Assembly: GCF_022539665.2 (NCBI RefSeq) | Contig: NC_081331.1 | Span: forward strand, 3,134,501-3,198,500 | Direction: 5' to 3' | DNA: 64,000 nucleotides | From: Daphnia carinata | Lineage: Eukaryota > Arthropoda > Branchiopoda > Diplostraca > Daphniidae | The notes under the pieces: generated by a model | The model's database searches: none | What the model was told of the DNA's origin: nothing | Seen by the model: the letters and a program-made list of their open reading frames with translations, nothing else | Program-made: the position numbers and the translations under genes | Shown: positions 23,001 to 37,500 of the stretch, piece after piece | Layout of the letters: every line of letters starts with the position of its first letter | Numbering within the stretch: position 1 is the first letter of the stretch

Positions 23001-26000
23001 CCCTCCCCTCCAAAGACTAACGAACGGGACTGTCGCTGACTCTATCAGCAGAAAAGTCACGCAGCTTTTCAAAGAGAAAACACTAGAGACTCCACACTCT
23101 TGTTGAAAGAACTTCTTCTTTTTTTTTTCAAACGAATAAAATTTTGTTTTTCTTTTCGGTGGGATGATCTGCTCCCGACACATCATCAGCCTGTAGTCAC
23201 GATGTCATTTTTTGTTGGGTGTAAATTATCTTGTCACATTCTTTTGATGTCGATGAACTATAGAGGTTGAAAAACGAAGAGTGATGTGTACGAGATTTCT
23301 AGCCAATAACAACTGGCTGCAATTTATTCATGAGACTATTGAGAATTTGTTTACATTTATTTGCCCGCAAACAAATTTTTTTTTATTGATTCAATTCCCG
23401 TTACTTGTCGAGTCATGTTTTATCTCTTTACTTTATCTCTATTGGATGATGTCATCGATATATCGACCGAATAGCTCCCCCTTTTTTTTCTTTTCAAATG
23501 CCAATAGAAAAAATTCTATTGCCCGGTATATGTGCACAACACAGAGTGTAGTTGACGTGTGCCGAAATGGTGGCCCTGTGCGGCCCGGCACACATGCTCT
23601 CGTGGAAATCTAGAGACGTTTGAGTGGTGGGGTACACGTCCCATCATGCCAATGGATCGATGTTTTGCAGCTATGCACACGTTACAGTTTCACTAGACAC
23701 GTTTGTCAAAAGGGGTGTCTATATTTAATGCTTAAATCCTCCTATTTGGGCAAAACGCGTTGGGAACCCGATGACATCTCAATGATGATGTCCCTCTAGG
23801 GGAGGGAGGTAAATCATTCAATCCCCCGTTGTACTTAAGAGTTTAGGTGTTTTGTGTGGGAAAATAGCAAAATTTGAAATGAAAAGAAAGGGCGAACAAA
23901 AGGAGAAAAAAAAAGGGCAAACGAGAAAACAATCGATCTCATCAAGGAAATGCAAAATAGTCTCTTTTTTTATTTCCCCCGATGAAACAATGTAGTCTTT
24001 CTTTTGTAGCCATTTTCTGATGTGTTGATTAGAGAATTTTAAGAAAGCGACAACAAAAGAAAGATCAAGTAAAAAAAAAATATATTTGTATTTTAGGGGG
24101 GATGAATTGTTCATGAGCGCCGGCCAAATAAAAAAAAAAAAAGGGGGCTGTCCCAGAAGGTAGAGGGGAGGCGGGTGTACTGTAATGGAGGAAGAGAGTA
24201 GCAGAGGGAGTTTGGAAGAGAGCAAAAGGAGGAGGCGTCGCAGGGCGGAAGAGGTGACTCTATTCGTCCTAGTGTGTGGGTGGTTGGGCGTTTTAGGTCG
24301 ATAAAGGCAAGGCAGTCGAAGCTGAACGAAGAGAGTGCGTCGAGAGAGAGCGAACGGCTCGCACAGCAGCAGCTCCTCAACACAAAGTTTCTCTCCGACG
24401 AGCTGGACAAGGGAAAAACAAAATTGTTTTTGGTGTCGAGTCCGTACTTCCTTTTTTCTCCGCCCGTTGTCAGTTCCGTTCTCGTCGTCCACTCTCCCGC
24501 ACGTCTTCTGTTTTTTTTTTTTTTTCTTTGTCTCTTGGGCCTCATTGTCATCATCGACGTTGACCCTTGAATTTTCTTCTGGAACACAACGCAGGAATCG
24601 CAATGATCATTTGCCCGTCGCTTGAATGATCGGTGTCATCGGCCGTTTTGACAACTTGCGAGCATAAAATTATCGATCGGGGAGGAGGAAAGAAGAACTG
24701 CGTGAGGTACGGAACACACGAGCTGGGAAGGGGGGGCTAACACACACACACACACTCCCTCTGAAAAGAAGTGGTGGGAGGGTAAGAAAGGAGAAAAAAG
24801 GGGGGAGCTTCATATCTATGTGCGTGCGTGAGTGAGAGTTGGGTCAGAGATTTGTGTTTTGCGTTGCGTGTTCCAGTGTGTTGGCCAACGTACGCCGGCT
24901 TCATCTGTGTCTCGAGTGTTTGTGTGTATGTGTGTGTGTGTAACTTGAGCGAGTGCCGTTTGCCAGTGGCGATTTTATTTCGAACAAATCGAAAGATAAA
25001 TCGTGTTGTATTTACAACCGACAATTAGAAATCCTCTAAATAGAAAATTATCTCGTTTCCATTAACGATTTGCTTTTGTTTTTTTGTTTTTTTTTAATTG
25101 AAAAACAAACAAAAGAAATCGGTTAGGAAATTAAACGTAAAAAATAAGAATAATGGCCGCGACGGTAGATCGTTCGCGCTTCACTACTGAAAAAGTTGAC
25201 ATCGATCACGATTGCCAAGCCATCGCCGCCAATTCGCAGGGTCTCATTGGTAAGTCTTCCTAATTTTGTATTTTTCCTTGTGTCAGCGTCAAGCTGGCGG
25301 AAGGTTACCCGGGCTACGCGCATTTGCTAATGTTATACGTACACAATATCTATGGCACGGATAAGTTTTTGTTGTGTCAGACGTGCTCCAAAAAGAACTG
25401 CGAGATAAACTTTGGCCTGCTTTACCCCCTCGTGAAAGCCCTTGTAGTACCCCGACAGCGGCTAACGTCTATTCACGTAATCCTTTAGCATTTCCTCGAG
25501 CGCGGAACTAGAAGATCATTTGCCTGCTGCATTAAAAATGGCAAATGCCATGTTTTTTTTCGTGGGACTCATTCTTGGGCAGGTTGGCTCACATGTAATG
25601 GTAGTCTATTAATAATGCCTTTGGAAGATGGAGGTTTGCCCACAGCTCATCAAACACGTTTTGCATTTATTGATCGAGTTTCTCGTATGAAAGGGGAAAA
25701 TGCTCGATTACGTTTCACTTGGCGAGGGGCTGGCTGATATAACAGAATGAAATGAATACGTACAAGTGTTGAAAAGAAGATGCACAAGTAAAGCAGTCTG
25801 CCGAAACCCCTCCATTCAAATCTAAAAACGAGAATAACGAAAGGCAGAGTATCATACATCTTTCGATAGACAAACAGGATAGATACTTCTTTGTTTTTCC
25901 AACATCATCACGCTTTCCTTGCGTATCGATTTCGATTCGTTTTACGTTCAAAAACGAATATCTTGGATTTATTTTTGTGTAAACCCCCCCCCCCAAAAAA

Positions 26001-29000
26001 AAAAAAAAAAAATTTAGAGACAATTTTAAAGGGATTTAGAACTAGAAGTCTTAGCAGTGAAAAAAAAAAAAAAAAAAAAGGTTTTCATTTTAGACTCTAT
26101 CAACTTGCTTTTCCAGCGCTTTGTATCGTAACAAAAGGGAAACAATGGCCGAATTCACATTCGCAAAGATAAACCGAAAGAACGAAAAAACAATTGTTTC
26201 GGTTTCGCAGAAACTTGATCAAGACAAAAAATAAAAACCAAGGATCTTTCGATCCATTCTCCCTGTTTTATTTATTGTTTCTATATCTTGCAAAAAAAAA
26301 AAAAAAATTTTTTTTGAGCTTTGCCAAGTATGCCAAACCGAAAGATCGATCGATCTTCGTGATCCAAAAGATATGTTCCCTTATTTTTTTCCTTTTGCCT
26401 GCGTTATTGGGTGATCCTCCCGGGGCTGTTTCTCTGTAACTGTGCCGAGTCCAAACGAGAAAACGCGGACAAAGCTATATGGTCAGTAATCCTTGTCGAC
26501 TTTTATCAGTCAAGTACGCTACATTTTTTTTTTGTTCGTGCCATACATTTATCCTGCGGGAATAGAACGCGTTCGTTTGAATAAGTAAAAAAAAAAAGAA
26601 AAATGTTAAAGTTCCGATTGACCTATCCATAGCGATTCATTTCTGTCATACCTTCCCCGCACAAATCGTCGGTCTACAGCAATTGAAAAATGTCTCTTTT
26701 TTTTTTACCTTCTATACAAAATTTTTTGTTTGTTTCCTTTAAATCGTTGCGTGTTATGTCGTCACTAGGACAACGATCGGTCCCGTTTTTAAAACAAGCC
26801 ATTTCTTTTGCTTTCATTGCTGGAGCTATTTATTTGCCGCACTTTTTGGCGTGTGCGTTCGGATTTTCATTTTCTTCTTTCTGCTCGAACGAGTGATAAA
26901 TCCTCTGCGGTTATTGGATCGTTTGCTAGCCAAAAGATCTAAAGATTAAAGCCTATAGAATTACACACACCCTAAGACAGCAACAGCACAACAACAGGAT
27001 GCTGCGTGTGTGTTAAACCTTGGGCCACCAGCTTTGTTTTCTTTAATGTATGCTGCTACACAGACAGCTCTACAGTCTAACGGGGAAGAAGAAATAAAAA
27101 AAAAGTGAGCTACATAGCGAGCACGCTTGCAGCCCTGGAGGGTTCCTATACCGATCGATCCGGCTGCCCTATAGCGTTCCAGCAGCTGTACATAGAGCGG
27201 GACTTCCTTTCTTTCCACCCCTCGCTGCTGGGATTCTCAGTTTTCATTCTCCCTTATTTATTTTATTTTTTTTTTTAAGACAAACACACACGTCTTGTAT
27301 TTTTTGTTTAGCAAAAAAAAATACAAGATGAGGCTATCGGGTAAAAAAAAATAAGGGAAGGACATAAAGTAGATATTTGAAGACTCCGTTTGAGAGAAGG
27401 ATCAAAGGCGATGATATGTATTATATAGTGGGGATGCACTTTGTACTCTTTACAGTACGTGTCTGATCTCGAAACCGGCTGGTTATATCCAACTGAATAT
27501 CCGATGATTGAATTTATGCCTTAGACACATGGTTTCTCCGCAACCCTATCGCTTACAGAAATAAAGAAAATAGCGCCATCGTTTCGTCTTCAGACGTTTA
27601 ATCATCTAAAATTACAAGAGCACGTAACGTAGGGCTCTGTTGCCTGGAACTTTGCTGAGGTTGTTGTTACCGGTCACGAGATAATTACCGACGACTAGAG
27701 GGGGCTATTCCGACATCATCGTTACTCCCATATTTTTTTTTTTTTTTTTGCCCCACATCCATCCATTGCCTTTCATCCGCTTTTAGTTGCTGCCTATGCC
27801 TTTCTTTTTTGTTTTATTATTGATCATTTAATAGCTCTGGTCCTGAAGGAAGGGCTAATGGCTACTGTTTCGGAGCAATTATTGCGCTCAAAACTTTTTT
27901 GTTTGACCGGTTTACACGGTACGCGTATGTTCTCACGCGCTCAATCCCAACATAGCGGACGCTTTCATTACGGCAAATCGCAATCGCTTCAATGGTGACA
28001 TTTAGTACATGTATTCTTATGAATTCATTTGATATCGATATTTTTGTTTTCTAAGAAAATGATGCGATGGTAATGAACACAAACTTTACTCTTGTAATAA
28101 AAGGTGGGGTGGGGGGTTGATCGATGCAAGTATTGGACGGTCACTATTAATAGGTAAAGTTAAACTAGTTCGTACCCCAAGAATTCTCATTACTGCAGTC
28201 CGTTGCGTAACATCTTTCTACTCTATGCAAGAAGTTAAATTTAAAAACGAAGTTATTAGATGAGAATTAGGATTTCAGAAAAAAAAAAGACCTCGTCTTG
28301 AATTTGTTTTTTAATGAAGAGTTCCGTCTTAACGAGTTTCAAATCCGCTTTGATTTGAATCGCATGCAATAGAGGATCAAGCAACACTCCCTCGTGTGTG
28401 TTGCATTTGAGCGCACAGTCTTTGCCTTCGTCGAACGTTGCCTCATGAATTGTTTTATCTTGTGTATTTTTTCAAAGATAACAGCAACGTCTACAATCAT
28501 TTTTTTCCCCCAAAAAAGCGTCGTCAGCGTCCTTTCATTTTTATGCGACGTGCTCGGTAATGAGCAATAAATAAGCATTTTATTAAGCCGTTAACGACTT
28601 GCTTTATGCAGGGCCATTTCCAAGACTACAGACACAATTTGTAATCAAGGTCGATAGATGGAGAGACGGGCAGCTCATTTTTTTGTTTCGTTCTTATTTA
28701 CGCAACTTGATATTCTTTAAAAGAATAATCAACTGAATGATGACAGTAACGTGGAATGGCTGACACTAATTGAATTCATTACGCACTCTATAACGACGGC
28801 TTTATGATGTAGATATGGAGAGTAAGTCGTTCACGCGTGAGTAGAACGTCTGCCCATCAACAAACAGTTGGTGTAATGTGTTCTTATCTTGACCCTCTCC
28901 ACCCTCGCCATCACTCTGTTTGGTGTATTATTATTATTCATCCGTATACAACAACTAATGATAGCAAGTTGCGCCCGTTTTTGGCGTGTCTGTGTGTGCA

Positions 29001-32000
29001 ACATGTAAAAGAGAGTCCCTGTTTTCTCATCCGGAATCGCAAGTTTCAGCCACCGGATCTGCCCAAGAGGCTTACTAGTTAAATATTGTTTGTTTTTGAA
29101 TGAAGAGTAAGGGCGTATCTAATGTAAATGGATTAATGCCCACTTTATCTTGATTGAATTAACTGCAGGATACAGTCAAAAGTCACATTCAATTCCTGTT
29201 GGTAATCAAACACTAAGTGCCTTTCTCCGAAGACCAATAGCTGCGTTGCATTCGTGCGGACCCTGTGTTTGGCTTTTGCGTTACAGAGGGGAACCCTCAA
29301 CGAATAAAAGTCTACACTGGCATTGAGTACCTTCTTAGTTCTTTTGAACGAAAAGCCGAGTTTACTATTTTCTCTTGTTGCCTATTGAAACATGATCAAA
29401 TTGATTCGAGCGTTTCGATAGGGGGGGGATCATGGTTTATTTCCATTCTGCTTCTTTCCTCGTTTCTTCGTTTGTATTAAATGGTCATGGGAAATCAATA
29501 TCAAGCTTTAAATTATTTTCGACGCACTGCTCGATAGAGCGAAACGTTAAATTTTTTTGTTTTTTTTAAAGGAAAAGCTGAATTTTGAAGAAAAGAGATT
29601 TTCTTTTTTCCGATTGGATGGAGTGATTTAAAAATCGGCGCCTATTTTTCCTTTTGTTCCGCCATCGAACCTACCATTTTCATCTTGTCAGTTTAGATCT
29701 TTCGCCGCAATCGTCTTCTCCTTTTAAAATCCTGTTGGAAGAGATAGATTTTTTTCACTTTAAGTTATAGAAAGAGAAGATGACAAGAAACGTCTTTGCT
29801 TTTCTATGCTTTTGTGTCACTCCCTAACGATTCGTTCCTGTCGGCTTGGGCCAAACTGCGAATGTGTCGGCGACGAAATTTTTTTTTTCCGCCGGAAGAG
29901 CGTAACGACGAACGAAAGGAAACTTCGTTTCTACTGACGTTCGCACAATGTTCTTGTACATGTGTCAATATCAACTGACTTTAGCCGAACGAATCTCGAA
30001 TCTCTTTTTTTTTATTATTCGCATTATCAATAAAAAAATCGATATATAAATGGGATTGATACTTTGATCGGCTAAATCGCGCAAACTGTATAGATTCAGC
30101 AATTGTGTATAGTAACAATATGTATGATTTCTCATAACCGGCTTACGTATCCTTAGCGCATTGCACATTGTTTTATATTTGAACTAACACACAAGCTAAT
30201 TTTAAAATCCTTTTTCTTTTCAAATTAGAGGTTCACTAACTTTTAATGATTGTCCTTTGATCAACGAAAAGTTTGATTTCTTGTTCGATTAGCTTGGATT
30301 TTAGAGTTGGACTTGGCCGATCAATAATCCGGTTTCAAAAAGAACGCGCAACTTTTGAAACGCGATTTACGATTCACTATTTCGTGCATCATTTTGAAAT
30401 CAAATTCGTACCTAATAATGATTGCCAGTTGGGCACTATTAAACATTTCTTATTGTTTTTATTTCTCTTCTAGTTTGATCGGTAAAGTTTTTATTTTCGT
30501 ATGCTACTGGATCCGTTTCTAGAGAGGGTCGGCCCTTTTTGTGCCAATCTCTCTACACCAATTCTCTATGTCTAGATTATGCGGATAAGATTTTCATTCT
30601 TGTTGATCGATTGATACGCCCCCCTTGGCCAACTCCTTTCTTTACGAGCGATCAAAAAAAGGGAAGGAAAAAGATGGAGGCAGCTGGATGTTGGCCAAAA
30701 TCCATTTGCCCATCTGATTTTTATGATACTTTTTTTTGTTCTTCCCTCCCAGTTATTCTTATTCCTTGTATAGATATTATTTTGCTTCTTTAAAAAAAAA
30801 AAAAAAAAAAAGGTATCAGCTGGCCAATAAGAGCCAGCTATCTCGAAAAGACCAATGGAAAAGGCGACCAAAACTTTAACAAAAAAGTAGTCTCGTAATA
30901 GAATATCTGAGCTTGGATAAATCAGGATCAAAGTTTGAACATATTTTTTGTTTTATAATCCTTTATGCAAAGACGTTCATAATACCGGTATGAAAACTTC
31001 GAGTAACCTATCACGAAAGTTTTGTTTAAAAAAAAAAAAAACTCGAGTCGAAACACGTGAAAGGATTCCCAGCTCAATAACTGTAGACGTTTCTTTTTAC
31101 ATATGCAAAAAAAAAAAAAAAAAAATGGTGGATCGAAAAGAAAGAAAGAGTCTAAAAAAGTGCCAATAAGATGGATGACTGTGGCATATCATTGAAACAA
31201 AAAAACAAAAAAAAACATTTGCTTTTTCTTATTCGTTTTCGCAGCGATTATTTTTCTTTCAAATTAGAGGAAAAATGTCAAACTGAAATAATAATAATGA
31301 GCACACTATTTTTCGAACGACGCATCATTTTTCTGTTGACCTTTTCACACATTCTTGGAGATTCTGCTTTTCTTGTTATTGTGTTTATTGCTTTTTTTTT
31401 ACGTCACATATTTCATGGTGTTCTCCGCGACTTATGGTGCAAGACAAGCGCGCCTCGTTTGCGAGTCGGGATCAGTACAGTCTCGTCCACAGATCAATTT
31501 GGATTGGCTTATTTATCTGCTTTTCGTTGATGAAAATCCCAGTATTAGTGTCCAGCCAAACTTGCAACACCTCTTCTCCTATCTTCAACTGATTTCCGTT
31601 TTCATTACGCAACTATTTCCAACGAAAGAAAACAAGAAAATGTTTCAATGTTTCATGCTCTGCAAACCTAACAAACAATTCTTTTTTTTCTTTTTCATTT
31701 TATCTTTGGTACGTCACGGCTTCCCTCGCAACAGGAGACGGCCATGAGGAGCAGCCCTTTGTCACTGACAAGAAGGAGAATGACCTGAGCGGCTACGAGC
31801 GCAATCTCTACCTCTACCATGTAAGTAACAACGAAAATAAATATGTGTCCCTTTCATAGCCGTGTTAGCATTTTGTTTGGTGGAAACCATAACAGTATAC
31901 GCGGCAAGAATGCATTTCTTGCCAAAAAGAAAAATGAATGAAGAGAAACCTTTGCTATTAAAAGACACGTATGTACAAAATATAAATGTGTATAACGAAA

Positions 32001-34429
32001 TCAACTCGGCTCAGCAGCCGAGAAAGACGAAGCTCGGGGCTCCTTTTAATCTGATTGCATTTTCGCCTGGTTCAGTGTATTGACCCGGTCTCTTTTTTTT
32101 TTTCTTTTTTCTTTTTTATCTCAATTGCTTGCGCGTTCGTGCAGGAGGAGACCGAAGAAGGCCGTCCCAGGGTGGCGACGCTGGTTAGCTCGCTGGCCAA
32201 CTACAGCGCCACGGTCCAAGCCCCAACGGATCCGGACTCGACTGATAAGCCAAAGAGCTCTCCCAAACTGGGCACGCTGGCCGGCGTCTACTTCCCTTGC
32301 ATGCAGAACATCTTCGGCGTCATCCTCTTCATCCGAATGACGTGGATTATCGGAACAGCCGGCGTCATCCAGGGATTTTGCATCATCACCATGTGTTGCA
32401 CCTGCGTAAGTGACGATTGGACGTTTAAGAAACTGTGCATATGTCAGTCGAAATCGATTTGCTGTTGATGGCTCTTGTCCGGTTATGTTGGCCGTCTTCC
32501 AATGGAATGAATCCAAGTTCCAAAGAGATGGGAACATATACAAAAGAGATACGTTTCGATTGATTTCGACGAGGATTTTGTTGGTTTCGTTCAATTGAAA
32601 AGGAAAATAAGATAAGAAAAGGCAGCCCAGATAAAAGTCGAATCACATGGAAGAATAAGAGAGTTTAAGACGATTGACTTTATCCAACAAACGGTTCATG
32701 ACTCTTTTTAGAAAAAAAAATCGTGTGTGGGATTCTTTTGTGTCTGAAATGGAGAATGGGATTTGACGTTTCTTTCTTTTTCGCATTCATTTTTCATTCT
32801 ATTCTCCGGCCCACTGGACCCTGGGTTTGTTTTCGTGCCTCACGCTTTCACGTCATCCGAAATGATGGCTGGTGATGTTTTATTTGCTTCTACCCGTGCA
32901 GACTATGTTGACGGCCATTAGTATGAGTGCTATTGCAACGAACGGGGTCGTGCCGGCGGGAGGTCCCTACTTTATGATCTCCCGCAATTTGGGTCCCGAG
33001 TTCGGCGGCGCTATAGGCCTCCTCTTCTTCATCGGAACGACATTCGCTGCCTCCATGTACATCGTTGGTGGCATTGAAATTCTGGTGGTAAGTTTTGACA
33101 CATATATTTATTTTTTTGGCACATTTTCTAATGCGATGCTGTTTGATTCAAAGAATTACATCGCGCCTCAAATCGCCCTGTTTGGTGATCCGGCCAAAGA
33201 TCCGGAGGTCTTGTACAACAATTTACGGTTGTACGGGACGGCCCTGTTGTTCATCATGGGTGTAGTGGTGTACATCGGCGTCAAGCCCGTGAGTAAGGCC
33301 GCCCCGTTGGTCTTGCTTTGCGTCATCCTCTCCATCATCTCCATCTACGTCGGCATCGGTCTCAACTGGAACGGTTCCGATAAGCTGTGGTAAGTTGTTC
33401 TTCTTTCTTTGATCACTTCTCTTCATACTCGCATTCTTCCCTTTTCTTGTGTGTTACTCGAGATCTTTTGCCGGTCTTAGACAAGTCCGAGAGGAGTCAT
33501 GACAACCGGAACAGATTGCTTCCTTCCGTCCCCAACAAAAAAAAATATAAGGGATCATTTTTCAGCTCCTGTGCGATCTATTGTCCTCGTTGGCAGAGCC
33601 TATCCTGTCAGTGGGGCGTCCCCGTAAATAGTGGGGGGATGCTGAATATATATCATGTTGACGCTTAAACCTAGCAGCATGAAAAAAATGTATGTATTGT
33701 CCTTTGCGTGATAAGAAACGTTTCTTTTTTTAAGTATCAGGAAACTACTCTTTTAATGTAAAAGCCCATTTAGGTCGTTTGCTGCCCAGATCCTATTTCA
33801 AAACAAGATTTTCTTTTGTTTTTAGTTTGCGGATTAGAAGATCATTGAAATTTTTAAAAAATCCTAGGAAGTAGTTGATGAAATAAAAGATAGTTTCCAA
33901 GCAAAAATCTGTTAGGAAAAGAGCCGCTTGATAGTTCAGGAAAGAAAGGATGAACTTTGGCTACTTTCGAAAGCAATTGGCAAATATAAAAACCCGACAG
34001 GGGAAAAGGGTAGGTAGATGGCCAAAGATGGTGTCTTTTATCCAGCGATGGACTAATACGAGTAAAAGTCCTTGAAAAAGTTGTTGAATCAACTATTCAG
34101 ATACACCCGACGAGGAAAAAAGTTTTTTAATTAGACGGAAAGTTTTCGATCCTTTGTCTGTGTTCTCCGTACACACTTATCTATGCGTTTTGTGGGAACA
34201 CATCAAGTTGCTGTGTGCTATTCGCTCTTTTCATCCCGACTTTCGACAATAGGTCACTCATGTGATCGCCATTTCCAATCGCAATATTTCAGTTGCGTTC
34301 CTACGTTTCGGAATGTCCTGCGTTATAATCAACGATCTTGACAATAACAGCATTTTGAGGCATCCTTTATGAAGATGCCTGCCGGATGGCATCCTGAGTA
34401 TTCGTGCGCCCTTCGCTGTTCGTGTTATT

Positions 34430-34472
<43 letters not shown>

Positions 34473-34514
34473 AGATCTTTACCATTTAAAATTTTCCCCC
34501 CCCCCCCCCCCCCC

Positions 34515-34550
<36 letters not shown>

Positions 34551-37500
34551 AGATTAGAAATTCTGTTGGCGGTTGCCTATGGTTATGATGGTATGCCAAT
34601 GTCTTTGGTATTGCGCTGTTTTTTCGTTCGCCCATTGAACGGAGAACGAAAACAAAAGGCGGCTTTCATATTGCTTTTATGCGTGTCAATGCAATAACAT
34701 CTTATATAGGATGAAAATCATTGGCTGTATAAAATCTTATGGGTTTGTGTAAAGAAGCCGATTGGCAAGTTCTACGTTTGGTTCGGGATCGAAAACACTT
34801 GAGACCGCTTTATTGACGAGCAAAATGAACGGAAACCGTTTCTTTTTTTTTTTTACTTTCTGGTGCCACACCCTTTTGTGTGTGCCTTAGCAGATCCGTT
34901 CGTGTTAGGATGAAGACGGGTCATGCGAATTGAGAAGCCCGCCGGATCGGCCATATCTTCCAGTGTATCCGTTTAGCTTTCTTTGCACTCTTTACACATT
35001 TAGGACATATCGGCCGGATCGATAAATCCCACTCGCGCCGTTAGCCTTATTTCTTTAGGGAGGAGAATGGCTACTGTAAAAAGAAGTGGAAGCCAAGCTT
35101 AAAAAAAAAAAAAAAAAAAAAAAAAGAAATCGAATACTAAAAGAATATGAAAGAAGATGAAAGAAAAGTACAGATTACATACATCTTTTGATGAGACTAC
35201 GAAAATATGCAGTAGATCGATGAAATGCATTTACGCAGTGTTTGCCCTCGGAGCTCGTCTAGTTTTATTCAACTCATTCATGGAAGTCGATTTTTTTTTC
35301 CTATTGATATGATGCATTTGTATTCAGTCGTCGTCGCCATTGCTATGGGTATGAAGTTCGACGACTTTATGTATCCTATCTTTACGCATTTTAGCCTATA
35401 GTAATGGCTTCGTGGTATACGAAGCAGAAAATCCATTTGTCTTGTTTAGCCATGTATACATCGCCTGGTATATCCTACCCTATTTTTCGTCAATTGCTTT
35501 GGATATGTGTAAGCTTAGAAACCAACAGGCAAAACGTCCCTGACGACGAGTTGCTTCTGGGAGGTATTATTTGAATTGTAATTTGATAAAGGAACGCAAC
35601 GTTCAGCATCGTAGATCTTCCGCAACAGTCTATAACCGTAGATGCCTGGACGTGACGGAGCTTTTTACTTCCCCATAAATTGAATTGATTTACACAATTG
35701 CCTATGCAAATGTCGTCAGTCATGCAAAATATTATGACTTCACAATCGATTCAATTCAAAAGAAATTTAATTGATTGGATTTATTTATTTATTTATTTTT
35801 TTGCAGGATGTGTTTGCTGGGCAATCGATTACTATCTCAAGAACATTCTGGCAATTGTACGAAAGAGGAAGGATCGGCATTATGGAACCTCTACTGCAAA
35901 TATCAAGACGAATTGGTTGAAGGTGTCACAACTCTCGGTGCAAATCTGACCAGCAGGGTAGTGAAATGCGATCCTTATTTCCTTTCGCACAACACCTCGC
36001 TCGTTCCAGGCATCCGTGGATTGGCCAGCGGCGTTTTCATTGGTACCTATATCTTCCCTTGTGCTATAATCAAAGCATCCACTAAGTAATAGTTTCACAT
36101 CTTCCGTGTTTCTTCTAGAAAACCTTGGGGCTTGGCATTTGTCAGACGGGCAGGTAGTGGCAAGAACCATGAACCCAGTGGACATTGAGACCCTGGACCA
36201 GCCAACTTACAATCAGGTGTTAGCTGATATTTCCACATCGTTCACCTTATTGGTTGGCATTTACTTCCCTAGCGTCACCGGTATGAAAACTTTATACTCA
36301 AATTCATGTTGATGGAAGGCAATAAACAAACATAAAATATAATGCATTTCCTGGTTTAGGTATCATGGCCGGCTGCAACCGTTCGGGCGACTTGGCCGAT
36401 GCTCAACGCTCTATCCCCATCGGAACTATTTGCGCCATTTTGACAACCAGTTTCGTTTACATCAGCGCCGTCTTCCTGTTTGGTGCCTCGTTCGACGGAC
36501 TCCTCATGAGAGACAAGTACGTCGTAATTCACTTTTTCTTTAATGTGTAGTTCCACTATGCGAGAGAGTCGGCCATCTTATTTCTCGGTCCATATCAGTA
36601 TCGATAACTGATTTTGCAATGTCGCGCTGTGAATCGAGTGCAGACGCTTGTTCAGGTTTCAAATTGAATTATCGCATGCAGTTGGCTGAAATTCCGGCTC
36701 ACCTTGTTATTCTTCTATTTGGAAGGTTGCCGTTATGTATTTCCCCCCTCTTGTCGACTTATCCGATATTGAGAAAAACTGTCAACGCTGTATTTCGTTT
36801 GATGGAGAAGATGTGGCGAACCACAACAAAGAGTTAGGTCACTAGTCAGTCGGGTGGGACAATAACCGGGGACATAAAAAAAAAAGGAAGATGAAAAATG
36901 CCGAGACTAAAAAAGAAATCCACTTTGATGTGCAAAATTTTTCCCTGTGATAAGACGTAAAAAAAAATCCCATTAGAACACGCATGGATACAGAAAGAAA
37001 CGTCAAGAAAGAGGAGTACTTGTGCATTCATAAGTTTTTTTGATCCACCGTCGGTTCGTCAACGAAGGAACATCTTGTCATCTGCAATTCCTCGAACATC
37101 GAATCTCGTCAGAACGACCAAAGTCAAAATGCAAAATGATTCGTGCAGAATGATGGCTTGCAATCATCTATGCTACATGGCCAAAATTGGAGCCAATTGA
37201 GAGTGTTGTAAAAAGAAGCTGCTAGCGACAGCTGACGGCATTTTCATATTCACAGTAGTAGTGATTTGTTCAGATATTTCCCCCCCCCCCCCCTCCTTTT
37301 TGTGGTTAAAATATGAAAATGTTTGGATGTAGACTTGGAGGTTGGAGGCCGTTATGTCACGAGGGTGATCGATATTCTAACCCGAGGTTCCCAACCCGAC
37401 GATCCCTAGTCGATCGTTATAAATCACCAAGTCAGGAAAGGGGAGATTACCATAGACAAAGGAAAATAGATAAGAGGTCATGTTACAATTCCCAGTAATG

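Noticed and set aside
23818-24603. Long minus-strand open frame (261 codons) opposite the exon 1c leader
   Set aside because: It begins with TTG rather than ATG, and its strand is pyrimidine-rich in the key part, which removes stop codons by composition. The product is low-complexity (Lys, Phe, Leu, Ser runs) and resembles no family.
26144-26233. 29-codon ORF with a good start context in the first intron
   Set aside because: It is too short and unrecognised, and no phase-1 consensus donor is present to make it a cotransporter first exon.
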